DNA of 64,000 nucleotides, from positions 36,597-100,596 of the forward strand of contig WYBB01000246.1 of the NCBI GenBank assembly GCA_011526585.1, written 5' to 3'. Positions 9,701 through 16,811 of the stretch are shown here, piece by piece. The position numbers and the translations under genes were made by a program. The notes beneath the pieces are model-generated. The model searched no databases. It had not been told where the DNA came from and saw nothing but the letters and a program-made list of their open reading frames with translations. This stretch comes from Deltaproteobacteria bacterium (GTDB lineage: Bacteria; Myxococcota_A; UBA9042; PHBI01). Within the stretch, counting starts at the first letter, position 1. The number at the start of each line of letters is the position of its first letter.

Positions 9701-9921
9701 GCCCGGAGACGAGCGAGCACGCCGAGGTGCCGGACGCGCCCGACCCGGAAGGAGCCGACGGCACGACCCAGGATACAGCCGCGGAGGCGGAGGCCGAGGC
9801 CGCTCCGCGACCGAAGGACGATGGCTGCGGCGGCGCGCGCGGGGGTGACGGGCTCATCGTGCTCGCGCTGCTGGCGGGCGCGTGGGCGCGGTCGAGGCGC
9901 CGTTGGGGGTGGACATCGTAG
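6787..9921 (+). CDS. Surface beta-helix protein with GEVED domain and MYXO-CTERM-like tail
   Basis: 1044 residues, ATG 6787 after AGCTCCCCC. A signal peptide comes first (MKPHACTLAILSSFAGLVTT, cleavage near AHA). Residues about 35-680 carry repeated short turns of the type EDNF, RGGGV, GGAV and RDNWFEDN, typical of right-handed parallel beta-helix (polymorphic outer-membrane-like) proteins. Residues about 695-785 begin GDFGDAPDDTHG, and about 785-905 form a GEVED-like domain (DWDHDGRWGGD ending IGETEDHRVCV), seen in calcium-binding adhesins. A Glu/Pro/Ala-rich stalk follows, then DDGCGGARGGDGLIVLALLA plus an Arg cluster, a Cys/TM/Arg sorting tail like MYXO-CTERM. Probably anchored at the cell surface. 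Ligand unknown. Confidence 0.8.
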   Translation: MKPHACTLAILSSFAGLVTTVGLAEVAHARTWHVDYALAQFIAPPDRDGDEDSPFLTIGAALARAVAGDVVLVHPESYAENLDLPAGVELRAAFPAWGADTALEDITQLVVDDRSRPGILVGGADPRTAIIGFQITDGGAERGGAIHVVEGRARIEDNFFFLNAAEGAAPLGGAIAVFDAPDDPLPAGEHHVVVRNNGFAWNTAHTPAGTGRGGAIACRANRRQPKIMIDANEFRAPVAGFENSADLGGAVYIEQCEATVRDNWFEDNRARMAGGGLYCTGAGSNAPAPITLSGNLVRGNSVGEGAGGGFHLSRCLSRLDHNTIGDNVAKTDGGGVYCVGLCALGANVGRNHFERNSAERHGGGLAVIDPELGSRVERNVFRDNEADADADGEGAGGGIHVAATVTGQGLDGLPVARVMPIEGRLDDDSLIEDNSAARGGGVAVAGRIADDGDVVAPLHVPITAYAITGNQATYGGGVYIGGAAHAVMGDLAGVFFVLAPPRWVLVDANLALADGGGVHVDARGALTAVGNYIGEPDLAGNLAEDGEGGGVWAHASATVSAWFNCFAKNRADRGGGVFGGAATQSVRANSFFGNAANTGGGAFIEGGTRFSLNAVHDSTGGGVSCGPGGGLIEDNRIQANDPFDLDEAACGEGVDNHTGALARVRGVYGVRHRFVDCGPPEPDEPEGVVALGDFGDAPDDTHGAFSAGYRAPHGEVVGRFATYAASDNAAEGRGGPSHGLVDLVWLGAATSSDGGAESDFDEDDVPNLDRTTLASDQDAHDDGWAISRLSPCATTEVTLEVTASELVAGSPLEVVYLNVVADWDHDGRWGGDSAPCGEPVAEWVVRDLAVRPEPGASVAVMVPIATGDAGDVWLRVMVAESPIGDLDDWDGSAPAPFLIGETEDHRVCVGDSDEDCEDHASAEEGPAEETAEPTEHASEAPPEPTEEVSEEGPEPVETEASAEPGEEVAEHGPETSEHAEVPDAPDPEGADGTTQDTAAEAEAEAAPRPKDDGCGGARGGDGLIVLALLAGAWARSRRRWGWTS

Positions 9922-9946
9922 CGTGCGCGGAGGATCCTCCCGCGCC

Positions 9947-12900
9947 ATGTCCTTCGTCCACCTGCACGTGCACTCCGAATACTCGATGCTCGACTCGACC
10001 TCGCGCATCGTCGACGTGGTCGAGCGCGCCAAGGCCGACGGGGCCAAGGCGATCGCGCTCACCGATCACAACAACATGTTCGGCGCGATCGACTTCTTCA
10101 AGGCCGCGAAGAAGGCCGGGGTCAAGCCGATCCTCGGCGCCGAGCTCAACCTCGTGGCCCTCGATCGTCATGACCCCGAGGCGCGGCGCGCCCCGACGAT
10201 CCTGCTCTTGTGCAAGGACCTCGAGGGCTACCGCAACCTGTGCCTGCTCCTGTCGCGCGCCTACATGGATCAGCCGGCGAAGATCGGCACGCCGCGCATC
10301 GATCGGCCGCTGCTCGAGGCGCACGCCAGGGGGCTCATCGCGCTCTCGTCGAGCCTCTCGGGCGAGATCCCGCAGGCGCTCCTGCGCGGGCACGACGCCG
10401 AAGCGCGCGAGCTGGCGCGCCACTACCAGGCGGTCTTCGGCAAGGACGGCTTCTACCTCGAGATCCTGCGCAACGGCATCAAGGAGCAGGAGCGCGTCAA
10501 CGAGGCGCTCTTGCGCCTGTCGGAGGAGCTCGAGATCCCGATCGTCGCGGCGGCCGACTCGCACTACTCGAAGAAGGAGGACGCGGCGGCGCACGAGATC
10601 CTGATGTGCATCCAGCTCGGCAAGGCGCTGCCTTCGCTCGACACCAAGGCGCGCATCACCGACGATCTCTACCTCGCGCCCGCCGCCGAGATGGTCGAGC
10701 GCTTCGCCGACCTGCCCGAGGCCGTCGCCAACACGCTCGTCATCGCCGAGATGTGCTCGCTCGAGATCCCGCTCGGCAAGACCTTCCTTCCCACCTTCCC
10801 GGTGCCCGCCGGCTTCGACGCGGCGAGCTACATGGCCGACGTGGCGCGCAAGGGGCTCGACGCCCGCCTCGCCAGGATGCGCGCGCTCGGCGAGAGCCCC
10901 GACGAGGCGGTCTATCGCGACCGGCTCGAGCTGGAGATCGCCTGCATCGACAAGATGGGCTTCCCCGGCTACTTCCTCATCGTCTGGGACTTCATCGACT
11001 ACGCCAAGCGAAACGACATCCCGGTCGGCCCGGGGCGCGGCTCGGGCGCTGGCTCGCTGGTCGCCTACTCGCTCGGGATCACCGACATCGATCCCATCCG
11101 CTACACGCTCCTCTTCGAGCGCTTCCTGAACCCAGAGCGCGTGTCGATGCCGGACTTCGACATCGACTTCTGCATGAACAAGCGCGACCGCGTGATCCAG
11201 TACGTCACGCAGAAGTACGGCGAGGACAACGTCGGCCAGATCATCACCTACGGCACGATGAAGGCCAAGGCGGTCGTGCGCGACGTGGCGCGCGCGCTCG
11301 CCATGAGCTTCGCCGAGGCCGACCGCGCCGCCAAGCTCATCCCCGAAGAGCTCGGCATGACGCTGGCCAAGGCCTTCGAGATCGAAAAACGCCTGACCGA
11401 GCTCACCGAGGAGGACCCGCGCTACGCCAAGCTCTTCGAGTACGCGCGCCTGCTCGAGGGCATGAACCGCCAGCCCGGCATGCACGCCGCCGGCGTCGTC
11501 ATCGGCGACGCGCCGCTGTGGGAGTACGTGCCGCTCTATGCCGTCAAGGACGACGCCGGGCGCGTGGTGCGCATCACCCAGTTCGCCAAGAACGAGGTCG
11601 AGGAGGCGGGCCTCGTCAAGTTCGACTTCCTCGGGCTCAAGACGCTGACCGTCGTCGATGACGCGCTGCGCCTCGTCAACACGCGCCGCAAGAAGGCCGG
11701 CCAGGACCCGGTCGACATCGCCGCCATCCCGCTGGCCGATCCGAAGGTCTATCAGCTCATCGGCAGCGGCCACACGACCGGCGTCTTCCAGCTCGAGTCG
11801 TCGGGCTTCAAGGAGCTCCTGCGGCGCCTCAAGCCCGACTGCATCGAGGACATCATCGCCGCGGTGGCGCTCTATCGACCGGGCCCGCTGCAGTCGGGCA
11901 TGGTCGACAGCTTCATCAAGCGCAAGCACGGCCAGGAGGCGGTCGCCTACCCGCACCCCAAGCTCGAGACCGTGCTCAAGGAGACCTACGGCGTCATGGT
12001 CTACCAGGAGCAGGTGATGTCGTCGGCGAGCGTGCTTGCCGGCTTCTCGCTCGGTCAGGCGGACCTCTTGCGGCGCGCCATGGGCAAGAAGAAGCCCGAG
12101 GAGATGGCCAAGCAGCGCGCGGTCTTCGCCAAGGGCTGCGCCGAGCGCGGGGTCGACGAGAGGCAGGCGACCGAGATCTTCGACACCATCGAGAAGTTCG
12201 CCGGCTACGGCTTCAACAAGTCCCACTCGGCCGCCTACGGCCTCATCACCTATCAGACCGCCTGGCTCAAGACGCACTACCCCGTCGAGTTCATGGCGGC
12301 GCTGCTCACGAGCGACGGCGACTCGACCGACAAGATCGTGCGCCTCATCGCCGAGTGCCGCCAGATGGGGCTCACGGTGTTGCCGCCGTCGGTCAACCAG
12401 TCCGAGCTCGACTTCACCGCGGTCGTCTCGCCGGCGGGCGGCGAGGGCGCCATCCGCTTCGGCATGCGCGCCGTCAAGGGCGTCGGCGAGGGCGCGGTCG
12501 AGGCGATCCTCGCAGCGCGCGCCGACGGCGACTTCAAGGACCTCTACGACTTCTGCGAGCGCGTCGATCTCAAGCGCGTCAACAAGCGCGTCATGGAGGC
12601 GCTGGTCAAGTGCGGCGCCTTCGACGAGCTCGGCCAGACGCGGCGCGGCCTCTGGGACGAGCTCGACCGCGCCATCGAGCGCGGGCAGACGACCCAGCGC
12701 GACAAGCAGGCCGGGCAGTTCTCGCTCTTCGGCGCGCTGATGGAGGCGCCCAAGCCCAAGCCGGCCGACAAGGTCGTGTTCGAGTTCAAGGAGGAGTGGC
12801 CGGACAAGGAGCGCCTCGCCTACGAGAAGGAGTGCCTCGGCTTCTACGTCTCGGGCCACCCGCTCGACCGCTACGTCGGGGACTTCGCGCGCCTCGGCCT

Positions 12901-13456
12901 CAAGACCATCGCCCAGCTCGACGAGGTCGAGGGTCAGGAGCTGCGCGAGGAGGTCGCCGTCGCCGGCGTGGTGAGCGAGGTGCGCGACCGCACGACCAAG
13001 ACCGGTCAGCGCATGGCCTTCTTCTATCTCGAGGACCTGACCGGGCGCATCGAGGTGCTGGTCTTCACCAAGGCCTTCCCGGCGTTCGAGCCGCACCTGT
13101 CCAAGGACGAGCCGATCATCGTGAGCGGCCGCCTCGTGCGCGAGGGTGACGACGAGGAGGCGATGCAGCTCAAGCTGCGCGCCGACGGCTGCCGTCTGTT
13201 AAAGGATGCGCGCGCCGAGCACACGCGCCGGGCGAGGATCCGCTTGCCGGCCGAGACGGTGACGCCCGCGCACCTCAAGCACCTGGCCGACCTGCTCAAG
13301 GGCGCCGACGGGGTGGCCGTCGAGATGGTGGTCGCGGTCAAGGGCAAGGGCCAGGCGACCGTCAAGCTCGGCGACGACTGGCGGCTGCCGATCGACGACG
13401 AGGTCGTCGCCAAGGTCGAGCGTCTCGTCGGCGCGGGCGCGGTCGCCTTCGCCTGA
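9947..13456 (+). CDS. dnaE: DNA polymerase III alpha subunit
   Basis: 1169 residues, close to the E. coli length. ATG 9947 starts MSFVHLHVHSEYSMLDSTSR, the canonical N-terminus of the PHP domain; the frame is open upstream but overlaps the previous gene. The polymerase active site is complete: GPGRGSGAGSLVAYSLG and MPDFDIDFC, carrying the two catalytic aspartates. The fingers region has NRQPGMHAAGVVI and GYGFNKSHSAAYGL. A helix-hairpin-helix region precedes the C-terminal OB-fold (about residues 985-1070, VAVAGVVSEVRDRTTKTGQR). It is the replicative polymerase of the cell. It ends 14 bases before the convergent DsrE gene, with no obvious terminator between. Confidence 0.97.
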   Translation: MSFVHLHVHSEYSMLDSTSRIVDVVERAKADGAKAIALTDHNNMFGAIDFFKAAKKAGVKPILGAELNLVALDRHDPEARRAPTILLLCKDLEGYRNLCLLLSRAYMDQPAKIGTPRIDRPLLEAHARGLIALSSSLSGEIPQALLRGHDAEARELARHYQAVFGKDGFYLEILRNGIKEQERVNEALLRLSEELEIPIVAAADSHYSKKEDAAAHEILMCIQLGKALPSLDTKARITDDLYLAPAAEMVERFADLPEAVANTLVIAEMCSLEIPLGKTFLPTFPVPAGFDAASYMADVARKGLDARLARMRALGESPDEAVYRDRLELEIACIDKMGFPGYFLIVWDFIDYAKRNDIPVGPGRGSGAGSLVAYSLGITDIDPIRYTLLFERFLNPERVSMPDFDIDFCMNKRDRVIQYVTQKYGEDNVGQIITYGTMKAKAVVRDVARALAMSFAEADRAAKLIPEELGMTLAKAFEIEKRLTELTEEDPRYAKLFEYARLLEGMNRQPGMHAAGVVIGDAPLWEYVPLYAVKDDAGRVVRITQFAKNEVEEAGLVKFDFLGLKTLTVVDDALRLVNTRRKKAGQDPVDIAAIPLADPKVYQLIGSGHTTGVFQLESSGFKELLRRLKPDCIEDIIAAVALYRPGPLQSGMVDSFIKRKHGQEAVAYPHPKLETVLKETYGVMVYQEQVMSSASVLAGFSLGQADLLRRAMGKKKPEEMAKQRAVFAKGCAERGVDERQATEIFDTIEKFAGYGFNKSHSAAYGLITYQTAWLKTHYPVEFMAALLTSDGDSTDKIVRLIAECRQMGLTVLPPSVNQSELDFTAVVSPAGGEGAIRFGMRAVKGVGEGAVEAILAARADGDFKDLYDFCERVDLKRVNKRVMEALVKCGAFDELGQTRRGLWDELDRAIERGQTTQRDKQAGQFSLFGALMEAPKPKPADKVVFEFKEEWPDKERLAYEKECLGFYVSGHPLDRYVGDFARLGLKTIAQLDEVEGQELREEVAVAGVVSEVRDRTTKTGQRMAFFYLEDLTGRIEVLVFTKAFPAFEPHLSKDEPIIVSGRLVREGDDEEAMQLKLRADGCRLLKDARAEHTRRARIRLPAETVTPAHLKHLADLLKGADGVAVEMVVAVKGKGQATVKLGDDWRLPIDDEVVAKVERLVGAGAVAFA

Positions 13457-13470
13457 GACGGCGGCACATC

Positions 13471-13917
13471 TCACGTGAAGATGATCTGGGCACCGTCGCT
13501 GAGGTCGTAGAAGTCGCCAGCGGTGATCACGTCCTTGACCTGCGGGATGAGGTCGGACTTCTCGAGCTGGAACATCTCCATGGCGAGCTGGCACGCATAG
13601 AGCTCGCAGCCGGCCTCGTCGAGGATCTGCAACATCTCGCGCGTCGAGGGGATCTCGAGCTTGGTCATCTTCTTGCGCATCATGCGCCCGGCCAGCGCCT
13701 CCATGCCCGGCAGCCCAGCGAGCATCGTCGGCATCGGGCTGTTCGGGTTGCCGGCCATGTTGACGTGCAGGTGGTCGACCTTGTCCTCGGTGATGGCGGC
13801 GAGCCCCCAGAAGGTGAAGAAGATGAGTGCCTCGATGTCGGCCATGCGTGCGGCGTTGGCGAGGATCAGCGCCGGGTAGACCTGGTCGAGGCCGCCGTGG
13901 GAGACGATGATGGCGAC
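13471..13917 (-). CDS. DsrE/DsrF-family sulfur protein, start lost or unclear
   Basis: The coordinates cover the conserved part only (148 residues). It begins VAIIVSHGGLDQVYPALILA and has FFTFWGLAAI, NPNSPMPTMLAGLPGMEA, the cysteines of EAGCELYACQLAMEMF, and a tail GAQIIFT. This is the peroxiredoxin-like DsrE group thought to carry or trim protein-bound sulfane sulfur. No ATG, GTG or TTG lies in frame close before VAII. The nearest upstream start is GTG 14103, which would add 62 Arg/Ser/Pro-rich residues; the nearest inside is the Met of ARMADIE, which would delete the first strand. The N-terminal junction therefore looks damaged. It lies downstream of DUF1641 and an SQR remnant. Confidence 0.7.
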   Translation of the reverse strand, partial: VAIIVSHGGLDQVYPALILANAARMADIEALIFFTFWGLAAITEDKVDHLHVNMAGNPNSPMPTMLAGLPGMEALAGRMMRKKMTKLEIPSTREMLQILDEAGCELYACQLAMEMFQLEKSDLIPQVKDVITAGDFYDLSDGAQIIFT

Positions 13918-14020
13918 GCGGCGCCGGCGCGGGCGCGAGTACCGGAGTCGGCACGGGCGCGCGACGAGTCGCCGCGAGGTGTCGCACCCACGACGGAGGC
14001 CCCTCCCCGGGTGGACCCTG

Positions 14021-14416
14021 ATAGGCGGCGACGCGCACGAGCGGCGGCTCGATCGGGTGCTTGGCGATGCGGTCGGCGGCGCGCCCGACCTGCTTGAGCA
14101 CACCGACGAGCACGCCCATGCCCTTTTCTTTTTTCTCGGGGTCCTTGCCGGCGCGCACGAGGCCCCACATGCCCTTGGGATCCGCGTGGTCGGCGTCGTG
14201 CACCGCGCCGGCGACCTCGTTCATCATCTGGAGCATGTCGGGCTGCGTGAAGTTGCGCACGGTGTCCAGGATGCCGACGACCTGGTCGCCGAGGCGTCGC
14301 ACGTCGTCGGCACCATAGGACTTGACGATCCGGTCGAGCACGCTCAGGAGCTCACGCGCGAAGGCGAAGTAGCCGGCCTTCTCGAGCTGGTCGAGGCGCT
14401 CGACGGCGCCGCTCAT
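14021..14416 (-). CDS. DUF1641 protein of sulfur-oxidation module, no proper stop
   Basis: ATG 14416 overlaps the TGA of the SQR remnant (ATGA). The conserved part (about 132 residues) starts MSGAVERLDQLEKAGYFAFA and includes VGILDTVRNFTQPDMLQMMN and GVLVGVLKQVGRAADRIA, typical of DUF1641. In many bacteria this protein is encoded with sulfide:quinone oxidoreductase; its biochemical role is not established. After about residue 132 the frame has no stop and runs on to 13199 through the DsrE gene and into the dnaE end as an out-of-frame shadow. The natural stop appears to have been lost in the same damage that removed the DsrE start. The end coordinate given is the limit of recognisable similarity. 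Confidence 0.65.
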
Positions 14417-14710
14417 CGCCCATCGAGCGGGGTGGCGTAGACGATCTCGCTGCGGTCGCGCAGGCCGCGGCGCGTGAGGTGCGCGTCGAGGAGGAAAGCC
14501 ATCTCCAGCGGGGCGACCGGGCACTTGATCGGCAGGTCGGCGAAGTCGAGGACGATGCGCCCGCCGGCGAAGCGCTCGAGCGCGCGGCCCAGCGCGGCGG
14601 CGCCTTCGAGGGTGTAGAAGTCGAAGATCGAGTTTGTTCCAGGCCGGCCCGAGGAGCCCCGGCGTCTCTTCGGGCGCGGTACCCGCGCCCAGGATCACGA
14701 GCTCCTTCAT
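14413..14710 (-). pseudogene. Remnant of sulfide:quinone oxidoreductase
   Basis: Starts MKELVILGAG, an FAD-binding N-terminus, but jumps at once to PEETPGLLGPAW, which belongs about 90 residues later in SQR-type flavoproteins. One extra A in the AAA run near 14631 then shifts the frame. With that base ignored the text continues NSIFDFYTLEGAAALGRALE, FAGGRIVLDFADLPIKCPVA and PLEMAFLLDA, ending YATPLDGR and a stop. The Cys of IKCPVAP is the conserved SQR cysteine. The other half of the protein after TPLDG is absent. So a roughly 390-residue enzyme survives as 99 codons with an internal deletion, a frameshift and C-terminal loss. SQR identity is from recalled family sequence, not a search. Confidence 0.75.
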
Positions 14711-14770
14711 GGAAGGCTCCGTTCGAGCGGGTTCACACGCCGGCTGTGTGGAGGTGCACAGCGCGGTCGT

Positions 14771-15283
14771 TCACGAAGGTGAGGGCGGGGCGGACGGGTC
14801 GAGGTGGCGGCAGAGCTCGACGCCGTTGACGACGATGACGCGCTCGAGCTCGGCGGTCGGGCGCAGCATCGCGCTGACGCCGCAGTAGCGATCCTGCGAG
14901 AGCTGCACCGCGCGGCGGAGCTTGTCGGTCGGCAGGTCGTGGCCGGTGAAATCGTAGCGCAGCGTGATGCGTGCGAAGACCTTGGGGTGGGTCGTGGTCA
15001 GCGTCGCGTCGGCGGTGACCGCGAAGGCGTCGACCACGACGCGCATCTTGTCGAGGATGGCGACGACGTCCATCGCGGTGCAGCCGCAGAGCGCGGTGAG
15101 CACGAGGCCCTTGGGCCGGGGGCCGAGGCCGCGGCCGCCGAACTCGGGGTCGGCGTCGAGGGTCAAGGTGAAGCCCTCGAGCTCGGCGGACAGCGCCATC
15201 TCGCCTTGCCAGACGACGCCCGAGCGCATCGCGCCGGGGGCGGCAGGAGTGGGGGTCGGGGAGGGGTTGGTCGTCGGGTTCAT
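14771..15283 (-). CDS. OsmC-family protein
   Basis: 170 residues, ATG 15283 after GGAGCCCGC. The N-terminal 18 residues are Thr/Pro-rich. The core contains MRSGVVWQGEMALSAELEG, then GLVLTALCGCTAMDVVAILD, the helix with the conserved OsmC cysteine. ITLRYDFTGHDLPTDKLRRA and LSQDRYCGVSAML carry the second conserved cysteine. OsmC proteins are dimeric thiol peroxidases or unknown-function relatives; the YhfA/OsmC branch seen here commonly sits among sulfur genes. It is the first gene of the minus-strand sulfur module and the only one in it that looks intact. Divergent from vapB across 104 bases. Confidence 0.85.
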   Translation of the reverse strand: MNPTTNPSPTPTPAAPGAMRSGVVWQGEMALSAELEGFTLTLDADPEFGGRGLGPRPKGLVLTALCGCTAMDVVAILDKMRVVVDAFAVTADATLTTTHPKVFARITLRYDFTGHDLPTDKLRRAVQLSQDRYCGVSAMLRPTAELERVIVVNGVELCRHLDPSAPPSPS

Positions 15284-15351
15284 GCGGGCTCCTCGGCCCT
15301 CGTGCGATGCAGGAGCCCTGCCAATGATGAGCTCCGGACACCGCGTGGACC

Positions 15352-15381
15352 TTGATCGGGCCAGGTTGATGCACTAGCATC
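15352..15381 (+). promoter_or_regulatory. vapBC promoter with overlapping operator
   Basis: A -35-like TTGATC (15352-15357) and -10-like TAGCAT (15375-15380) are separated by exactly 17 bases. The inverted repeat GATGC-ACTA-GCATC (15368-15381) covers the -10 box, where an autoregulatory VapB or VapBC complex would block transcription. Start of transcription would fall about at the vapB ATG (15388), giving a leaderless or nearly leaderless message; no Shine-Dalgarno sequence is present. Boxes are seen; function is inferred. Confidence 0.5.
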
Positions 15382-15387
15382 TGATGC

Positions 15388-15630
15388 ATGCGAACCACGC
15401 TGGACATCGCTGATGACGTGCTGCAGGCCGCCAAGGAGCTCGCGCGGCGTGAGAACAAGACCGCCGGGCAGATGATCTCCGAGCTCGCGCGCAAGGCGTT
15501 GACTGCGCGGGTCTCTGTCGAGCCCGCCCGCGAGGTCAGCGCGTCTCTCGGTTTTCGCCCGTTCCCCAGTCGGGGAGGGCTCGTGACGAACGAAGCGATC
15601 GATCGTCTGCGCGAAGAGGCCGGTGACTGA
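15388..15630 (+). CDS. VapB-like ribbon-helix-helix antitoxin
   Basis: 80 residues. MRTTLDIADDVLQAAKELAR is the beta-strand plus first helix of a CopG/RHH DNA-binding domain, and NKTAGQMISELARKAL is the second helix. The C-terminal tail (FRPFPSRGGLVTNEAIDRLR) has the usual toxin-binding peptide character. It binds DNA as a dimer, neutralises the PIN toxin encoded next, and should repress its own promoter through the operator over the -10 box. Its stop overlaps the toxin start by one base (TGATG), which couples their translation. Confidence 0.88.
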   Translation: MRTTLDIADDVLQAAKELARRENKTAGQMISELARKALTARVSVEPAREVSASLGFRPFPSRGGLVTNEAIDRLREEAGD

Positions 15631-16058
15631 TGCGAGCGCTGCTCGACATCAACGTGCTCATCGCCATGCTCGACGTCGACCACGTGCATCACGAACGCGC
15701 GCGCGCCTGGCTCGTCGCGCACGCCAGGGCAGGGTGGGCGTCCTGTCCGATCACCCAGAACGGCTGCGTACGTGTCATGTCCCAGGCGGGGTATCCGAAC
15801 CCGCTGCCGACCGCCGCCGTCGCCGAACGACTTGCCGACGCCACGCGCCATGCAGCGCACGAGTTCTGGCCCGACGAGGTCAGCCTGCTGGACCCCGAGA
15901 GGGTCGACCTCGGGCGGGTCCACGGCCCTCGCCAGGTGACGGACGTGTACCTGCTCTCGCTCGCCGTTTCGCGCGGTGGGCGTTTCGTGACCTTCGACGG
16001 CAAGGTGCCGATCTCGGCCGCGCGCGGCGCCACGAGCAAGAGCATCGTCATCCTCTGA
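15630..16058 (+). CDS. VapC-like PIN-domain RNase toxin
   Basis: 142 residues. Acidic residues of the PIN nuclease are visible: Asp in LLDINVLIAMLD, and the pair in QVTDVYLLSLAVSRGGRFVTFD. The central PITQNGCVRVMSQAGYPNPL is typical of toxins in this branch (Gln at a place where some VapCs have Glu). These Mg-dependent endoribonucleases usually cut a specific tRNA or rRNA loop when the antitoxin is degraded; the target here is unknown. The pair sits between the eroded sulfur module and the intact sulfur operon, so it may be a recent insertion or a stabilising element. Confidence 0.88.
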   Translation: MRALLDINVLIAMLDVDHVHHERARAWLVAHARAGWASCPITQNGCVRVMSQAGYPNPLPTAAVAERLADATRHAAHEFWPDEVSLLDPERVDLGRVHGPRQVTDVYLLSLAVSRGGRFVTFDGKVPISAARGATSKSIVIL

Positions 16059-16152
16059 GAGGTTGTCGCAAGATCGGCTGCGGTGGGCGTCTGCGGCGTC
16101 AGTCGGTGAGTCGGCCCTTCGCTTCGAGCCGGCGATCCGCCTCGGGGAGCCG

Positions 16153-16197
16153 TGAAACGACCTGAAACATGTGTTTCGTGTTTCAGGGGATGTTTCA
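16153..16197 (+). promoter_or_regulatory. Cluster of GTTTCA/TGAAAC activator half-sites
   Basis: Five half-sites within 45 bases: TGAAAC at 16153 and 16163, GTTTC at 16173, and GTTTCA at 16180 and 16192. CCTGAAAC (16161-16168) and GTTTCAGG (16180-16187) are perfect inverted repeats. The cluster ends about 70 bases before a sigma-54-type promoter, a normal distance for enhancer-binding activators. The same half-sites flank the start of the sigma-54 activator gene at 20502, so that protein is the likely binder. Sequence pattern is observed; binding is inferred. Confidence 0.65.
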
Positions 16198-16266
16198 GCG
16201 CCGACACGCTCCTGGCGCTGGTCACCTTGTCCGCTATTTTCAAGGCCGCGAGCTGTGCCGTCGGGT

Positions 16267-16282
16267 TGGCATGCACCGTGCT
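16267..16282 (+). promoter_or_regulatory. Candidate sigma-54 (-24/-12) promoter
   Basis: TGGCATGCACCGTGCT has GG at 16268-16269 and GC at 16280-16281 with exactly 10 bases between, and matches most of the consensus TGGCAC-N5-TTGCA. Predicted start of transcription is near 16293, only one or two bases before the ATG at 16295, so the message would be leaderless unless translation begins elsewhere. Supported by the half-site cluster upstream and by a sigma-54 activator gene 4 kb away. Confidence 0.55.
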
Positions 16283-16294
16283 CTGCAACGCGGC

Positions 16295-16801
16295 ATGTTC
16301 ACCTACCCCTTTCATCGTGTGCTGGTGGCGACGGACTTCTCGGGCTGCGCGGACAGCGCGCTCGAGCTCGGCGCGCGTCTCGCCCACGACCACGGCGCCG
16401 AGCTCCTGGTGCTGCACGTGGTCGAGGTGCGCGGGCTCGGGCTCGACGTGCGCATCCATCCCAAGACCCACCCCGAAGGCATCACCGTCGACGCCTACAC
16501 GCGTGAGCTCGCCGAGCGCCAGCTCGCGCAGCGCCTCGAGCACCTGCCGGTCATGGTGCGCCGTCGCGCCGAGGTCGTGCACGGCGCCGCCGGTCCGACC
16601 ATCCTCGAGTTCGCCCAGCGCGAGCACGCCGATCTGATCGTGATGGGCACGCGCGGCCGCAGCGGCCTCGCCCACCTCTTCGCGGGCAGCGTCGCCGAGC
16701 GCGTCGTGCGCCACAGCGTCGTGCCGGTCGTCACCGTGCGCGAGCCCACCTGCCGTCAGCCGCCGGTCGATCCCGATCTCGGCGACGAGCTGGAAGGCTG
16801 A
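16295..16801 (+). CDS. Universal stress protein, first gene of sulfur operon
   Basis: 168 residues. ATG 16295 is chosen because MFTYPFHRVLVATDFS gives the family's first strand directly; the open frame upstream is not USP-like. It has the nucleotide-binding hallmark GTRGRSGLAHLFAGSVAERV (GxxGxxG-x9-GS) and the terminal strand VPVVTVRE, so it probably binds ATP. USP proteins signal or protect under stress; the partner here is unknown. No Shine-Dalgarno motif precedes the ATG. It leads an operon with sulfur transport genes (11-base gap to the next). Confidence 0.85.
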   Translation: MFTYPFHRVLVATDFSGCADSALELGARLAHDHGAELLVLHVVEVRGLGLDVRIHPKTHPEGITVDAYTRELAERQLAQRLEHLPVMVRRRAEVVHGAAGPTILEFAQREHADLIVMGTRGRSGLAHLFAGSVAERVVRHSVVPVVTVREPTCRQPPVDPDLGDELEG

Positions 16802-16811
16802 GGAGGGACCG

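Noticed and set aside
6943..10062. A 1039-codon minus-strand open frame across the beta-helix gene
   Set aside because: Its product is Arg/Ala/Val/Asp-rich without domains; the opposite strand encodes a coherent signal peptide and repeats. It is a shadow of high-GC codon bias.
9854..13096. A 1080-codon minus-strand open frame opposite dnaE
   Set aside because: dnaE is complete with all active-site motifs on the plus strand; the antisense frame has no recognisable protein features.
14658..14710. A complete short gene starting MKELVILG and running 503 codons to 13199
   Set aside because: The frame combines an SQR N-terminus, frameshifted text, DUF1641 and antisense-like text; the parts belong to different genes.
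16213..16233. A second GG...GC sigma-54-like pair near 16224
   Set aside because: The spacing is 11, not 10, bases and flanking bases do not fit the consensus.
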